Of a stretch of 64,000 nt of DNA, positions 24,691 through 38,777 are shown one piece after another. Location: assembly GCF_001640805.2 (NCBI RefSeq), contig NC_066852.1, forward strand, positions 840,861-904,860, given 5' to 3'. Numbering within the stretch: position 1 is the stretch's first letter; each line of letters starts with the position of its first letter. Origin of the DNA: Lates calcarifer (taxonomy: Eukaryota > Chordata > Actinopteri > Centropomidae). The notes beneath the pieces are model-generated. The model ran no database searches. It worked only from the letters and a program-made list of their open reading frames with translations, and was not told the origin of the DNA. Both the position numbers and the translations under genes were made by a program.

Positions 24691-27356
24691 CCCATATGAC
24701 CCATTTTTTTGTGCTTGGCCTGGGACAGCACATCTGGAAACACCTGTCGCCTGCAGGAATTCTACCTTGTGTCTTGTTGCTTGTCTCACCTTTTTAATTT
24801 GGCTCTTACATTCCGGTTATTATCAACAGCTGTCTCTGTTTCAGTTAATGTTAAAGTTCTTATTTTCTTTAACAGTGTACAAATATCTCTCATGTTGAAA
24901 ACAGTGCTGTGGGTCTCTCGAATAAACAAAACATGAATTTCAGAGGTTTGGGGGTTTGGAGGCTGAGGCCGATCAGAACTGAGAGGCCTATTTGATCTGA
25001 CATGAAGTAGAGTCACTTTAGCCTTTTTTATTTGTTTACTCACATTCAGCAATGACAAACTACATATTTTTTCAGACGGAAATAGGATCAGACTGGTCCT
25101 TTAATGTTCCTGCACCAGTGTCACTGAGATAAATGCTTGTGTATTTATCGCACTTGGTATCGCACTTTTGACCCTTATTCTGAAGTGCACCAGCAGCTCT
25201 GCCTTTTGTCCCACTTTGTTGCTCCTCATTAACACTGAGGCCACATTCTCAGCACAGCGCCCCATTGTTGCGTGCTGCAGCTGTTAACTGGCCCATTACA
25301 GATGAGACAAGTGCAGTTAATACTTACAGATACTGAAAAGGTCACAGAATAACAGTAAACAGTTTAACGAGAGGTCCGACCTGCTCGGGATCTGACAAAG
25401 CTGCCTCTCAGTGATTAAAACAAAAAAGAGAAAAGAATAAGAAAACCATCAGTGTTACTGGTTCATTGTGCTGTGCAGACGTGAAGCCAGGCCTGGAGCT
25501 AAGCTTGACTGGAGGGGATAATGAATACTTAAACAGCTGAGTAACTCTGGGCTCTTTCTTTTCCTTTTAATCTGGTATACACACATGTAGAGAGGTTTTT
25601 TCTTTCTGTTGTGTTGGTGGCTTTAGTGTGCGTCTGTAGGCAGATATGACTGAACTGCAGGTTTACAGTGATGAGAGACGAGCCACATCTCTTACTGTAT
25701 CTGCTAATTAATACAAGTTTTATAACACACTCAGTTTCTTCCATTAAGGAAGAGCATTAAAGGTGGGGGGTGATTCACTTGCTTCCTGATCTAAGATGTA
25801 GGTATTTCTTACTTGCCTGTTTTTATGTTCAAGGTATTTGGCCACAGCGTAATCGTCTGCTGTACTCTGCTTTATCCTCGTTTTCTCCAAAATGAAATCC
25901 GAGCTGAAGGCTTGTTGTTTGGACACAGTGGAGGAGATGAGAGGTGAGTGAACGACGACACGCTGCTGCTCTTTTCCACCGCGGCTGCTCGTTAATTGAA
26001 AGAGCATCATTCTGCTGCCAGCGTGTTCTCTCTCTGCTCAGGTCCACACCTTAGACTGGCTCTCATTACCCTCAGGTCTAATCTGGACCTGGTCTGACTG
26101 TACTGAGGGTTCCTAATGCAGAACAAGGTGGGACTCAGGTCTCACACTGTTGCACTTGATACAGACAGAAAGTGAAGCAGACACAGCGATGTGTCTCTGA
26201 CTCGTCTGAATTACCTTTGTTCCACTTGATTCAATAATTAAGTAGAAGCAGTGAAATAATCAAAGATTTAATGAAACTCTGTTCCAAAAAAAGGCAGTTT
26301 AGAAGAACAACAAACACGTCAGCTTTCCAGACAACCATCACAGACAAGAAAACTGTTTTAGTGTGATTTGGGTGGTGACCCTGCTAAATGTGCCACTTTC
26401 AGAGAATACCATGAATTTAATTCCATAGACTCAGTATTATAAATCACTCGTAACTGTGGTAACATCATTGTCAGCTAAAGTGTCCTCTGACATGTTTCAT
26501 TCACACCACAAAGAAAAGACTCTCACCACACATCTACCTTTTTACTGCTAAGCCTGAGAACCCTGAGGTGATACTTCACAAGTATAATTAACTTAATCTT
26601 TAATGTCACCAGAGCTAACAGGCTCTCTGTTAGCATGACTTTATTATCTGCTAAAAGGTTTAATCAGAGACTGGGATTTAAAGCGTAGAGAAGCAGGGAG
26701 GACGTCATCGCAGCAAAGCAGAGCAAAATACACCTGAAGACATCACTTTCAGCCGGAGAGACACAAGTGTCAGCTGAGTGTGAGACAAGTGGGAGTGACG
26801 CTGCCAAGCTTAGAGTCTGGATCGGCACCCTGTGGTGATTAAGATGCGTTGGACTTCAACCAGGCAGAACACAAAACCCTCCAGAGCTTAGTCAGACAGG
26901 CAGGGACGGGGGAGACGAACAGAGTTTATGCAGAGGGAGGGTAGGGGAGGTAGTTGGCAGGGAGTTGAAGAATGAGGCGAAGAAGAAACAGGAAGTGTTC
27001 ACAGACAGTACTGATAGGAACACACTTCCTCTTTGCAGTGTAAAGAGTCCCCACAACATCACACCACCACCATCAGCCTGGGCCGTTCAGACCAGTGAAC
27101 CACCTACGTCTACACGTAATATGTTGAGTTTGTAAAGTGGTGAATAGTAAGAATCCTGTGTCCCTGGTTACAGGACATTTCTGTGCCTACACTAAAATGA
27201 CACATTATCACATGACATATTTACCCCGACCAAAAACAAAAGTGGAATATCTTCAAACTGCTGCAGGCTAATTTAATGGAAACACTACAGCTAGGAAAGA
27301 GATGGAGAGCTGAAAGTGGGAGGGAGGAAGAAACAGAAAGAGACCTAATGTTTGGG

Positions 27357-27373
27357 TGAGAGAGAGAGAGAGA
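27357..27373. repeat. (GA)n microsatellite
   Basis: A short perfect GA run of about 17 bases upstream of a pyrimidine-rich stretch. Confidence 0.85.
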
Positions 27374-27464
27374 TGTAGAGAGTCCTCTTAGATCAGACCC
27401 AGCACAGTGACAGGTCAGCGCTGTGCGCCTCGCCTTTATCCCAGGAGAGAGACAGTGATGCTAA

Positions 27465-27590
27465 ATTGCCTGTCTCTTTCCCTTGCTCTCTCTCCCTCCC
27501 TCGTTCTCCCTCCTTCTCTCCCACTCCCATTTTATTTGTCTCTCTCCCCTTCCTCTCTCTTTATCTACCCCCTCTCCCCCCTCTCTGTGA
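27465..27590. repeat. Pyrimidine-rich tract
   Basis: CTCTCTCCCTCC-type sequence runs for about 125 bases with few purines. Confidence 0.7.
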
Positions 27591-27684
27591 GAGGCTAACA
27601 TCTTAATCATAATTGTGTCATGAACCATAAACACTCATACGCTCGGCTGTGGAAGCAGCCTCGGGGGAAGTAATGGTGCTGAAT

Positions 27685-27800
27685 AATAACAACAGTAACT
27701 TTATTTGCAGAGCATTTCTGTAAGAACTTTTCACAGCTTATTTGTGCTTACATACAATGAAGAACGAGGAGACTGCACTTAAAGTAGAATAAGAGTCCAA
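27685..27800 (+). repeat. Possible dispersed repeat (aacttta-tttgc-gagcattt type)
   Basis: AATAATAACAACAGTAACTT and TATTTGCAGAGCATTTCTG resemble the teleost 'aataactttatttatatagcacttttc' repeat. A similar start occurs at 48.62 kb, but both are diverged. Confidence 0.3.
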
Positions 27801-30800
27801 TTAAAGAAAAACCTGCAGAGATTATACAGATTTATTCAGAGATGTCTTGGCATCAAAGCTCAGAGAAGCATGTATTTGGTAGTCTCACATAACATGAGGA
27901 CTGGTTTCAGTGGTGCTTTCACTGTCCGTCTAAATGTCACTTCATAGAGAGCATCAGTCTCTCAAGAGTTTTAATGTGCCAGCATCGAAATGTAAGAGAA
28001 AAATCCACGAGCGCCGCTCTTAACAGAAAACTTGAGTGGTCAGGTTTGGAAAGCTATTTTTAAGTCTAAATACCAGCACGCGGTGCGACATATTAGAGCG
28101 GTGAGCTGGTGTCAGAAATCTTTCTTTTATTGTGAAGTGACGCAGTTTGTTGCAGTTACTCCAGCAGATCTCAGGGGAGAGTGAGTCAGACAGAAACAGT
28201 GGACAGATGAAGGCCAAGACGTGCCTGCTGAACTAATGCTGCACTTTGAATCCATCCCCATGAGAAGCTGTTGAGTAACAGAAAGCTGCAATCTGTAGTC
28301 ATTTCATTCACTCTCCAGCCTGTGGACATTATAACGGATCCAACCGCCCTGCTACCAAACTGCAGACTGACTGTAGTGGTCACCTGTTATAACAGCAGGG
28401 TAGAGGACGGGTACAGCTGCTCATACATAGGAAACATTTGCTCACATACTTTTACTGGTATTTATGAGGTCGATCTGGGACAGACAGGAATCTGAGAACA
28501 AACAATGAGCATTTTATTGTTTGAAGTTTAATAGCTGTTTAATAATAATTCTCACATTAACTTAGGCTTTAAATATTTCCCTTATGTCTGTGATTGAGTG
28601 TAACAACTGTCTAGTTTTTAGTGGTAGTTTAGAGCAAATTCATTTTGAAATTTTGTTTTGTTTGAGGTGCAGCATCCTTTAGAGGGAGGCTTTTTTTACA
28701 CTTTCCACTGTAAATATATTGATTGTTTTTCAGGCCTGTGCTGCAGTGTGTTTATCCTTCACATTGATTATGTGTGATTTACACATGTAAAAGCTCTGGT
28801 ACGGTCTTTAAACAAACTGCATTCTGATGCAGCTGCAGGATGAGGGAAGGCTCTTTGTGCTGTTAGATAGAAGTGCTTTTGGCACAAAGAAGAAAAAGAA
28901 GTGGCTGGTTCAGTGCCTCAGCTTCAGTCGTTTCTCTGTGTTTCCTTGGTATTACACAGGGATTGACGGTGATCCAGGAAATATCAGACACCTCCCACTG
29001 GCTTAGCTGCCCGTCCATTAGCAGGATCTCTCCGCCTATTGGACGAGTCTGTGGGGGATTTTTCAGGGGAAGCTTGAGGATTTTCTTTGGCTCAACGAGA
29101 TGGCACACCAACTCCTCTTTCCAAAACCACAGTAAATAAATATTAATCTCACAGCCTAAGGCAGCTTTCTGGAAACAGATCCTTGGAAGCACGACTGTGG
29201 TGTTTGCTGTGGGCTTCTACATTTCTTTTGAGCTCAGCAGGGGTCTCTACTGACCAAAAACAATCTCTCTGGCTTTAAACCAGGATACTGTACATCCATA
29301 ATCCCTCAGTGAAGAACATTTCTACAAATTAGTCTGTTCTATCATTATTGCAAGTTCTTTTTTCTTTTGACAGAAATGAAAAAGTCTTTTTGTGCATTTT
29401 GTTCTTCCAGTTCTAGCAATCGTCATTGAGAAGCACTTATTCAACAGATAAAAGCCTCCTTTACAACAAGTCAACTTTAACAACCATATCCTTTATGGCG
29501 TACCAGCAGCAATAGGAGTGTATCAGCAGCAGGCCTATAATTTAGGGAAGCCAGTTACCAGTAAAGCCTTTACACATTTAAGCCATCATCAACTGAGGCG
29601 GCAAACAGCCCTGCCTGTTCATGACGGTGGCAGCCGCCCCCTGTTCCCCTTGGTAACCACTCATTATCTGAAAATACCTTAATACTGTGTCTGAATTTAT
29701 CCACTACTCACAACTGTTCACCACTGGAGTGTCACTAAACAAAAGCGAATTAGCATCATGCACCGCACCATGCAGAAGAACTGACCTGAGAAAGAACCCA
29801 CAGGACAAACTGGACATGAAGCTTTGTACGTCACTGAGGGAAAGTACAAGTTTCTCCTCCACCTGCCTGCAGTCAGTCACCATGATAACTATATGAATAA
29901 ACTTGCTTAGATAGACGAAAGAGTCTGAGGTGAAACTTGCAAAGTATCGACCGACATCAACTTGACCGCTGCATGAAAGCTCATTTCATTCATTTTTCAA
30001 GAGTGCTCTGTTTTTGAAGAGCACTTTTATCCAAAGTGCTTCAGAGTGACACAAGTCCTTTGGTTTTTAGCACAAGTGGGCACAAATAAAGAACTCGCTG
30101 ACCCTGCAGTGCTTCACAGAAACAAAACGGAGGAATTCAGTGTGCAATATAGAAAATGAGATGCTTTGCAGAGGAGAGCAGAAAAATGAATTAAAGTATG
30201 AAATATAAAAGGAATAACAATGGAGGAGAGAGTGAAAATCGAGCTTCAGACTTGCAAATGAACTACCCAGGTAAATATCATATTCCTAGCATAAAATAAG
30301 TGCACAGTTTGAGTTTATGACTCGGCAGAGAATCAAAGAAGGAGTAAAGGGTTGAGCAGGGTCCTTCAGGATCTTAAGATGTCTTAAGATAAAGGTGAGA
30401 TACTGGAGTTAGATTTTACCTCCCTGGGTGACTGTCATCTGAAGTTTCACTTTATTTTTAACTGCTAGATGAAACCGGGTCGAAGGTTTTGACACAGCGC
30501 CGGTAAGCAAGGGTGAGGATTTGTCTGCGTACTTTGAAGCTCTGGAGTTGAAATGTGCTTTGAAAAAAATCCACAGAGGTTGAGCAGGGAGAGGATTTAG
30601 CTGATCTCAACCCTCGGAGACCGGAAATGTGTTTCCTGCTCTACTTCCTGTTGTGTCCAAACCCTTTGTCTCTGTGATGTTTAATATGAAGCAGCCTTCT
30701 TCAAAGGCATTTTATGTTGATGATGAATACAGTTTTAGCCTTTTCGCGGTTATTATAATCTTTAAATTCCAACCACAGCTACATATGTTTATGTTCGGTC

Positions 30801-31469
30801 CAATCGGTCAAATTCTGAAATGACTGCTTCTTTTAACCATGACAATAAAGATCTCTAACCTTAACACTGCTACATTTAACCCGGAACCACAAGCTTTCCC
30901 TGACTCGAACCATGTCTTAATATTTTACAAACCTGCTACAGGGATGCTCTATCAGACAGGCGTGCCAACAGACACTGTCATCAACATATTAAATATGAGC
31001 AAGGTCATTGATTTTTCACATTATCTTGTTTGCAGACGGCCTGGTGATGAGTTGCAGCTTGTGTAACTACATGTTTGTTTGGAGCTCAAAATAGCTCAAC
31101 ATCCATAATGTCTAATTCTCTTGTGGCGTATCAGGATTTTTTCATGTAATTTCATTTGGGACTAAACCTCTTTGCATTAATTTTCTCGCCCTGTCAAGTT
31201 ATGAGCTGACTGATGGTGGTTTTGACTTCTCTGCACTTCAAAGATGGTTTCCGGTAAACATCTGTGGTATTTACTGCACGCTGTGCTCATCCACAGCGTC
31301 GTTATAGGTGCTCAGCTGCAACTGTCCATCTTCTCTGATGCACATTGAGCGTTCATTTGTATGCATGCCACTGTGTTGTTTGGGAGTCTGGGACTATTTA
31401 GAACAACAATTTTTATGGAAAGTGCCAATCGGTCATGCTGTACTCTCTCAGGGACGCGACGGAGCTGAA

Positions 31470-31740
31470 AAAAAGAGGACGACAGAGAAAGAAACAGAGA
31501 AATGAGAGACAAAAGTGGAAGAGACAGAGAGATAAACTGAGAGAGAGAAAGAGAGAGAGAGGCTGAAATACCTCATAGGAAAGTTGCAGGATGCTGGAAA
31601 AAAAACAACAAAAGCAATGGAAGGGAGAGGAGAGAGCAGGGAAGCATGGGAGGAGAAACCAAGAGAGAAAACGAAAACGACAGAGAGTGAGGTACAGAGA
31701 TAGAGGTAGAGGAGGGAAAGAGATATCTGTGTGTTCCATG
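31470..31740. repeat. Purine-rich tract
   Basis: GAGA, GGAA and AAAG runs dominate the plus strand for about 270 bases, with brief interruptions near 31565-31600. The reverse strand gives a spurious serine/leucine-rich frame. Confidence 0.7.
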
Positions 31741-32784
31741 GAGAAACAAGGAGGCCAAACCTTGAAGCTTACCATGAAAATAAAAGGATGGGTTTTCAAT
31801 ATATTTACATTATTGGTACAATGTAAGAAATGACTGGTCCTGTCCTTTAAATATCACGTTTCGATTCTTCCAATCTAATTTAAGGAGACATAAAGCTGTC
31901 TGCAGTGTTTTATTACAACAACGAGAAAACATTTAACAACATCAGGTTTCCTCTGAAATGAAAAAAACCTCACTGTCTGTTTAAAATGTGCTGACGGAGC
32001 AGAGGCTTCATAAACACTGACAGAACAAATACACAGAGATTTTAACTGCCGGACCACTGACACACTCCCCTGTTCTTGTCACATCACCTGCCTGAAAGAA
32101 CAAACTATCCCCCTGCACCTCACTGCTGGTCTGCTCCTAACTGGTACTAAAACATGACAAACACCTTGCCAATTAAGGTAATGCCTGATCCCTCATCATG
32201 CCAATCTGCGACTGTAATCAGACTCAAAGTCATGTAAACAGCAAATTAAAGTCTAAAAGCCCTCACTGTTTACTTTAACTGCAGTTAATGGTTCGCCCCA
32301 GACAACAGATGCCAACTTTGAGATCATGGAGAAAGTTTTCTTTCCTCAGTTTGTGTCTCACTGTGACGTCATGTTAAAGACAGGAGCCCAATTATCTGAA
32401 GACACGCATTAGTCCACCAACAAACAACAAAATGAGGCTCCCAGAAATACGAGCATCTTCACTTCGAGCTGCTTTTAAAGTGTTTAAAGATTAAACTCTC
32501 CCTCAAATCTCCCCGAATGTGTCTCTGAATGCATTTAACGGCAGCTCTGAGAAGCTAAATCTTCATTGGATTGTATGTGTTTTGGGCTATCTGATTAAAT
32601 ATGTACAACAAGGATGTAGTTATCTTTATTTGTTACACCTTTGTTCCACGAGCACAAAACGCTCAATAAATAGTCTGGTGTGTATAAACTGTAATTGTTC
32701 CTGAAAGTCCAATAAGGTTTTTCTCCTCCAACACGGAGAAGCATTCTGAGAATCAGCCGTGAAACTCTCAGGTCTATGGGGCCA

Positions 32785-33118
32785 ACGCATGGTGGTGCTG
32801 AGCTAATGCTAACACATCTTATTTCAGTGAATTAGCAGGCTAACATTTACTTATCAGCACTAACATTACATGAATATAGCAGAGGATGAGGGAATGTCTT
32901 CAGCTTTTATCTGTGTTGTTGATGATGGCACTAAAGAAAAAGTAAAGGGATCATCAAAGTGATTTCAGTTTCTCTCGAGGGGAGGATGAGTGTCTGTATA
33001 AAGTTTAATCCATCCAACTGTTGTTGAGACATTTCACTCAGGACTCCAAACGTAAAGTCAGGGGATCACCAAAGTCAGAGGGATTCATCCTCTGGGGACC
33101 ATGAATCCATCCTATCAG
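32785..33118 (+). repeat. Dispersed fish repeat with internal tandem duplication
   Basis: Starting with GCTAATGCTAAC and GGCTAACATTTACTTATCAGC, the block continues into GATGGCACTAAAG and then holds two related sub-blocks. The first (32938-33005) reads AAGTAAAGGGATCATCAAAG... with AGTGTCTGTATAAAG. The second (33054-33113) reads AAGTCAGGGGATCACCAAAG... with GACCATGAATCC. Between them is ATCCATCCAACTGTTGTTGA, a hallmark I recall from teleost genomes. The period is about 116 bases. Confidence 0.6.
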
Positions 33119-33491
33119 ATATTTAAATAGTGCCTTCTTGAACCTCCCAGTAAAAAATGCATCTGTTATTTTGCAGGAGAAAAAATGTAGAGGTTAAAAA
33201 TGGGCTACTTGTTATAACTTGTTATATTTATAACCCTGATGTCTAAAAAACATTTCAGCTAAACTGAACCCTGCTTTAGTCTGGAGGGATTTTAAGCTGT
33301 TACTATTTCACTCCCAAACTTTCTGCTACATAAAATATAGACAAACTGAATCCCAATCGTTGGATTCTGAACAAAACCCACCGATTAATAAATCAAGCTG
33401 CACAAACTTGGACCTGAACCCTGACTGTATGTTCTCGTTGTGAGGATCATCAATTAGCAGACTGAAACCAGCAGAACAAACTTATTTCCAT

Positions 33492-33516
33492 CACACACAC
33501 ACACACACACACACAC
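33492..33516. repeat. (CA)n microsatellite
   Basis: About 25 bases of perfect CA repeat. Confidence 0.95.
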
Positions 33517-35044
33517 GATGAAACAGATCTTTCCAGCCAGGATGATTTGTCTCACAAACAACAATTTTGTTGGGAAAGTAAAAAATCAAGAGGACAAGTT
33601 GATTGCAGACATTTATAACGCACCACAGTCCTGAAGTATGAGTGCTGGAGAGACTGATGGAGCAGCGTTTGGAGAGATTTTAGGGGCATTTTGCTTTGTT
33701 AAATACATGATTTTAATGTTTCAAATCCGTGGCTGCAATCACCAAACTCAGGGAGTACAATCAGCAAGGTAATAAAAAAGGTATTTCTCAAAATATGACT
33801 CAAAGCATGACTCATGAGACACATTCAAATCTGAATGTTAAAGCCTGAACTGAAGTGAGAAACAAACAAACAAACTTTCTTGAAGCGATTCGTTTCTTTT
33901 TGTATCACCGTGGAGGCATACTGTACGTTCTGAAGCAGGAGCTCTGATTGAGCAGTGCAGTCTAATTACAGTTGTCACTCAGTTTGGCCGAGGTCTGAGG
34001 AAACTGTAATGATGTGAAATGACAGCGGGTTGTACCAGGCCATCAGAGTAAAAACAAACTTTCCCTCTTAATTGACCTGCCTGATGGCTGGATCACACAT
34101 CAATAGAAAATAAACACTAAGGAGCCTGTGATGGATAGAACCCCAGGTGTCCAGTCCGTTTTACAGACGAAGCTCATTAAACGGTGAATATAAAAACACA
34201 CACACACACAGAGGAAACTGAGCGAGTACACACACACGTCTCCATCGATGTAATTTGAGCATTTGTGTACCTGTTGTTCTTTGTCAGATCACTCTGCTTT
34301 GGAGGGTTTAGATCATATTTACCCTGCAGCGAAATGGACGCACACATGGAAATGACTTTGCAGCACAGTGCCAGGCAGATGTGGGAAGAGGTTGGCTCGG
34401 CTGTGCCCGACTCCTGCTCCAAACTCTAATCCTCAAATTATCACTCACTCAGCAAATCCCCCTCTCCTCTCCTGCTTCACTTCTCTCCCTCTTTCACCTT
34501 CTCTTCTCAAACTCATCTCACTCTCATTTGTCCTCTCAAGCCCACCACCACCACCCACCAGCAGCAGCTTTACTATCCGTCTGTCTGTGAGAGAAAATAA
34601 CAGAAACACTGCATGAAAGAAGACTTCATCTGTAAAATAAATCCCCTGAAAAGATCACAGCTGTTTCATTGAATGACGTTATGAGTCTGATTTAAATCAG
34701 CCACCTCAAATGAAGAGTGTGAGTTTTAAAAAACAAACAGAAAACTGCAAACTTTTCTAACTGGGAGAAACAAAGAGTCTGGAAAACTCTGATGTACAAC
34801 CATGAAGGACAAACTGTGGCAGTGAAAAAGCATGGGGTTAATGTCAGCTGCAACAGTTTGTGGTGATAGTGTGCTACAAAACGTAGCATTACACCAGTAA
34901 AAGATGAAGGAGAGAAGAAGAACAACACACAGATGTTTCAGGTTTTAAAGCACAAAACAAAGGCTCTGCAAATATTTCATGAGGTGGGAAACACATGTTT
35001 GTTAGAGTTAAAGGATCTCAGGCCTGTCTTGCTGAAGGGTTAAT

Positions 35045-35190
35045 GCTCCTCTCATGTCTGCAGGACAAATAAGAAGCTACCACGAGCAGCCGGTTAGCTT
35101 AGCGCAAAGACTACAAAGCTAACCAGAAACAGCTTGGTACATAACTCCCATTGTTACCTTTGGACAGAGCCAGGCTCTCCCTGTGCTAAC
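35045..35190 (+). repeat. Dispersed fish repeat (CCGGTTAGCTTAGC...GACAGAGCCAGGC type)
   Basis: The order CTCTCATGTCTGCAGGACA, AGCCGGTTAGCTTAGCGC, AAAGACTAC, AACAGCTTGG and GTTACCTTTGGACAGAGCC follows a common teleost repeat as I recall it. The first portion of that repeat (a 'tttgggaaat..gcttgttttcttt' segment) appears separately at 61.6 kb. Confidence 0.55.
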
Positions 35191-37082
35191 ACCATCACTT
35201 GCTAAAACCACCTTTTAAGAATACTTGCTTTTTTTTGCTAATCACCACAGAAATACCACAAAGTTGAATCAACACTTCCAGACAGTTTCAGCCCGCTGGT
35301 CTTTGGGGCAACACTCAGCAAGTGAAAAGGTCTGATGAGTCATTCCTCACAATTATCCAGACTTTGGGTTGTTTTATAGTTGCAAAGTGCTGAAGTATGA
35401 GCACAGACAACAAGGCACACTGCCGACTCTTAAATCTACTGCTGTGCGTGGGCAGCCATATTGCTTAAAAGCTCTCTTGAAGACGAACAGTGTCCTTGTT
35501 CCGAGTAGTGCTGGGCTGTATTCAGAAGTATATAACTCTGGGGAAAGGTTTAACTTAATGTTTGTAAAAATATGTGATCTCTAATTCGATCCACACTTTG
35601 TGACTGCAGTAGTCTGAGTCTGGAGCCTGTGGTTAGAAGTACTGTGCTTGGTAATTACTGTTAGCTAGCATCAGCAGCCTGCAGAATAACACCTGATGCA
35701 TTTGAGGGCACAAATTCTCAGCAAAAGATGTAATGTACATTTAATATTTATGTATACATATGGTAGAGACCATTCATGGAGGATTTTGGAGGAACAACTG
35801 AGAATCTAAGCTCTTATCCAGAGGGTTTCTACCTGAACTAAACCAAATACTGGACCGTAAACAGCAGCTGCACACTTTGCTGAACCAGTTTTGTCCAACA
35901 CAATAATTGCGTCGTACCTATATTCATTAGAAAGTGATAACGCTGAGCTCTAAGGTGACTGTCCTGTAATGTTCCGGCTCTGTGTACTTCCTGGAAAAGG
36001 CTCCTGTCAGTACGTCTGGATGTGGCCTGATGGTGACAGTAAATGCCGGGTTACAGCTGTGTGGTCTGTGACTGTGAGAGGTAAGAAGCAGCAAACACAA
36101 GCATCATACAACCATCTCTGCTCATTTTATCACATCAGTTCCAACGACTGAATTATATTCCTGTGCAGTGTGTGCATCCACACCACACAACACAGCTGGT
36201 GTGTTTTTGAAGTTTCCTTCAGAGGATTTTGCTCTTACCCAACATGTTGATATGATGGTGCTGTGGTTAGTTTAACTGTGGATGCTACAAATGCAACCCA
36301 TTCATTACTCCATCAATTACAGCTCACTCACCAGGTGGTGTTTTCTTTTCCTGTGCTGCCTCCCTCCCTTCCTTTTTCTCTTTTTGAGTTTGAGCTCTTT
36401 CCCTCTTGGTAACAGTCTCACACTCTCTTGCTCTCTCAAAAGTACGATGTTTTCTTTCATATAAAGTTAAAAAAACAGTTTTATTATGATAGGAATTTTG
36501 CAGAAAACTTTAGGAATGCTGTAATCACAGCCAACTGGTCTCTGTCTGCCTCCTGTTCAGCAGAGCAGTGAAAACCTCATTGCAGAGCTGCTATGAATAG
36601 ATATGAAATGCTGATCAGATGAGAAAGAGACTCGTCGTTTGAAGTGTGGCTCTAATGTGCCAAACTCCTGCTGCAAAGATGTGTTGGAAAGGATAAAACC
36701 TCCAGACTCTCCAGGCAAATAGCAGACAGCTCTCAGTGGTGGTTTGGAGAGACTCTGTTGACTTTTGTTGCACTTGTAAAGAACTGTTCTCCAGTGCGGC
36801 TCAGTGGGTCAAAGAGGGTTACCGAGCCACAGACAAGCTTCTGATCTGAACCAATGTTAAACACCTACGTGAGAAGTAGCAGCAAAAGAAGGTTAAAACA
36901 ATAGTTGGAGTCATCACAGCTGCCACCTGCATATTTTTGAAAAAACAAGGACCTTGACAAAGTTTCAAAGCATTTTTAAATAGAGAATTAATAATGAGCT
37001 TAAGACTCCCTGTGCTGGGTTTTATTAAATATAAAAATCAATAATTCATCTCTGTTTTTAATATTAATAAGACTACAAGTTT

Positions 37083-37260
37083 ACAGCTATGCTAGCAGCT
37101 CTATGATGCTGTATTTAGGCAAAGCAGTCCATTAAGCTAGATGCTAACATCACTAACATGCTCATAATGATAGTGTTAACATGCTGATGTGACTGTCAGC
37201 ATCTTAGTTTAGCATGTCAGCATGCTAACGTACGCTAGGTAGGACTTAACACAAAGTAGA
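37083..37260 (+). repeat. CATGCTAAC-rich dispersed fish repeat
   Basis: Multiple TTAGCATG/CATGCTAAC variants are packed here (AGATGCTAACATCACTAAC, GTTAACATGCTGATG, TTAGCATGTCAGCATGCTAA), ending near ACTTAACACAAAGTAGAG. It represents the 5' part of the family also present at 17.6 and 32.8 kb. Confidence 0.55.
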
Positions 37261-38749
37261 GTCGAGGAAATCCAAGTGAAAATCATCTTCAACAAAACTA
37301 TTATATTAAAGTGAAACTGTATCACTATTATATGTGACTCACCACTTCAGTAGGAATGTTTAGTGCTTCACACTCACTCCTGTACATCGTTGCCTGTTTT
37401 TATATTTGTGAGTCTAACGCTGACTGACTGTGTGCATCAGCGTTTGGTAAGAAGTAACAGAAACCTGGGAGCAGACACTTTAAAGCACATGAAGAGACAG
37501 AGAGTCGGGGTCAGGGTCTGGGAGGGCGGGCACATATTTGGAGCTCTGTCACTGCTCCTAATATAACTGTGTGGAGCGACAGCTGCTGTGTGTCCTGGAG
37601 CAGGTGGGCTGTGCTACATGTCAGTCACAGTGGGAGGGAACAGACAGTGGCAGAGGCTGCTTCAGACAAATGTAATCAATGTATAAACAAGTGCAGAGGC
37701 TAAAAATGGCTGCCGGCTGTGTATAAGACATAGCTGCTAATTCCCTTCGTCTCTTCCTGTCCGTCTATGTTTCTACTTAAAGAAGCAAAACCAACGCTTT
37801 TCTGATCCTTGGGTGAACTCTGCTTTCAGAGAGAAGCATGGAGATAATTAATACAGAGTAATATATTTACATGTTAATGATGCACAGGCTTGTTTTAGCA
37901 GTGTGGAGTCTGAAGGGTGTTCAATCCCTGATGACTAAGTCATCCATAAGTTTAGATTTGTACATTTCATGTTCGTGACCATCCTCGGCAAAAAGGGCAA
38001 ATCTGCTGAATCTTAATAAGTGTAATCAAGTGTAGCCAGACTTCTGTCTCGTCACGCTCACGAAGGTCTGCAGAAAATCTTGTCCAAAAATTGGGATAAT
38101 GAGACCTTTGCAAATCCTGAGGCAGCAATTTTGAGTCTTCTGGAAAAGGCTCCACTCATTGGCTTTCTGTCTGGATATAAACAAGGTCTCTCCAGTGCAA
38201 TTCTAGGAAGTAATTGAACTCTAGATCAGGTTCATTAAAGCTATTAGAACAGAGGGTGGGTGGTCTAAAACACATGAACCAAGGCATGCAGATACTAATG
38301 ACCCTGACAGGGACGGAGGGAGTTTGTAAGCACAACCTCCGTCCTCAAGGAGACTCACTGTGATTGAGGCCTGGCTGCCTACCCTCAATATCTCTGGGTA
38401 ACAACCAAAAGGTATGAGCAGCACAGACTATTGAAAGTGCATTGAATGTCAGGTAAGGTCTGGGACTTTGGTCACCTCCTGTTGCCAATCTTAGATGGTT
38501 TTACTGAAGCAGAGTTCTTGTATGATTCCTGTGACATTTGAGAAGTCTGGTGTTTGTCGTTTAGATTCCAGATTAGGTTTTGAACCTATGTGTTTGGTCT
38601 TGTGCTAAAACCTTCAAACAACAGCTGAACAGCGCACAACTTCACTCCAGACTTGTTTGACAGAGCTGAGACTTAACTTGAACTTGTCCAAGTAGATTCC
38701 AAAAAAGAATTGACTTTAACCCTCTGAGCTACACATAGACTGAAGCTGA

Positions 38750-38777
38750 ACACACACACACACACACACACACACAC
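38750..38777. repeat. (AC)n microsatellite
   Basis: About 28 bases of perfect AC repeat, roughly 0.7 kb downstream of the sgcd exon 1 donor on the gene's strand. Confidence 0.95.

Noticed and set aside
24786..25058. 90-codon frame next to the Tc1 fossil as its N-terminal domain
   Set aside because: Its sequence does not resemble the paired-like DNA-binding region of Tc1 transposases.
31413..31799. 128-codon Leu/Ser/Phe-rich frame on the minus strand
   Set aside because: It is an artefact of the purine-rich tract on the plus strand.
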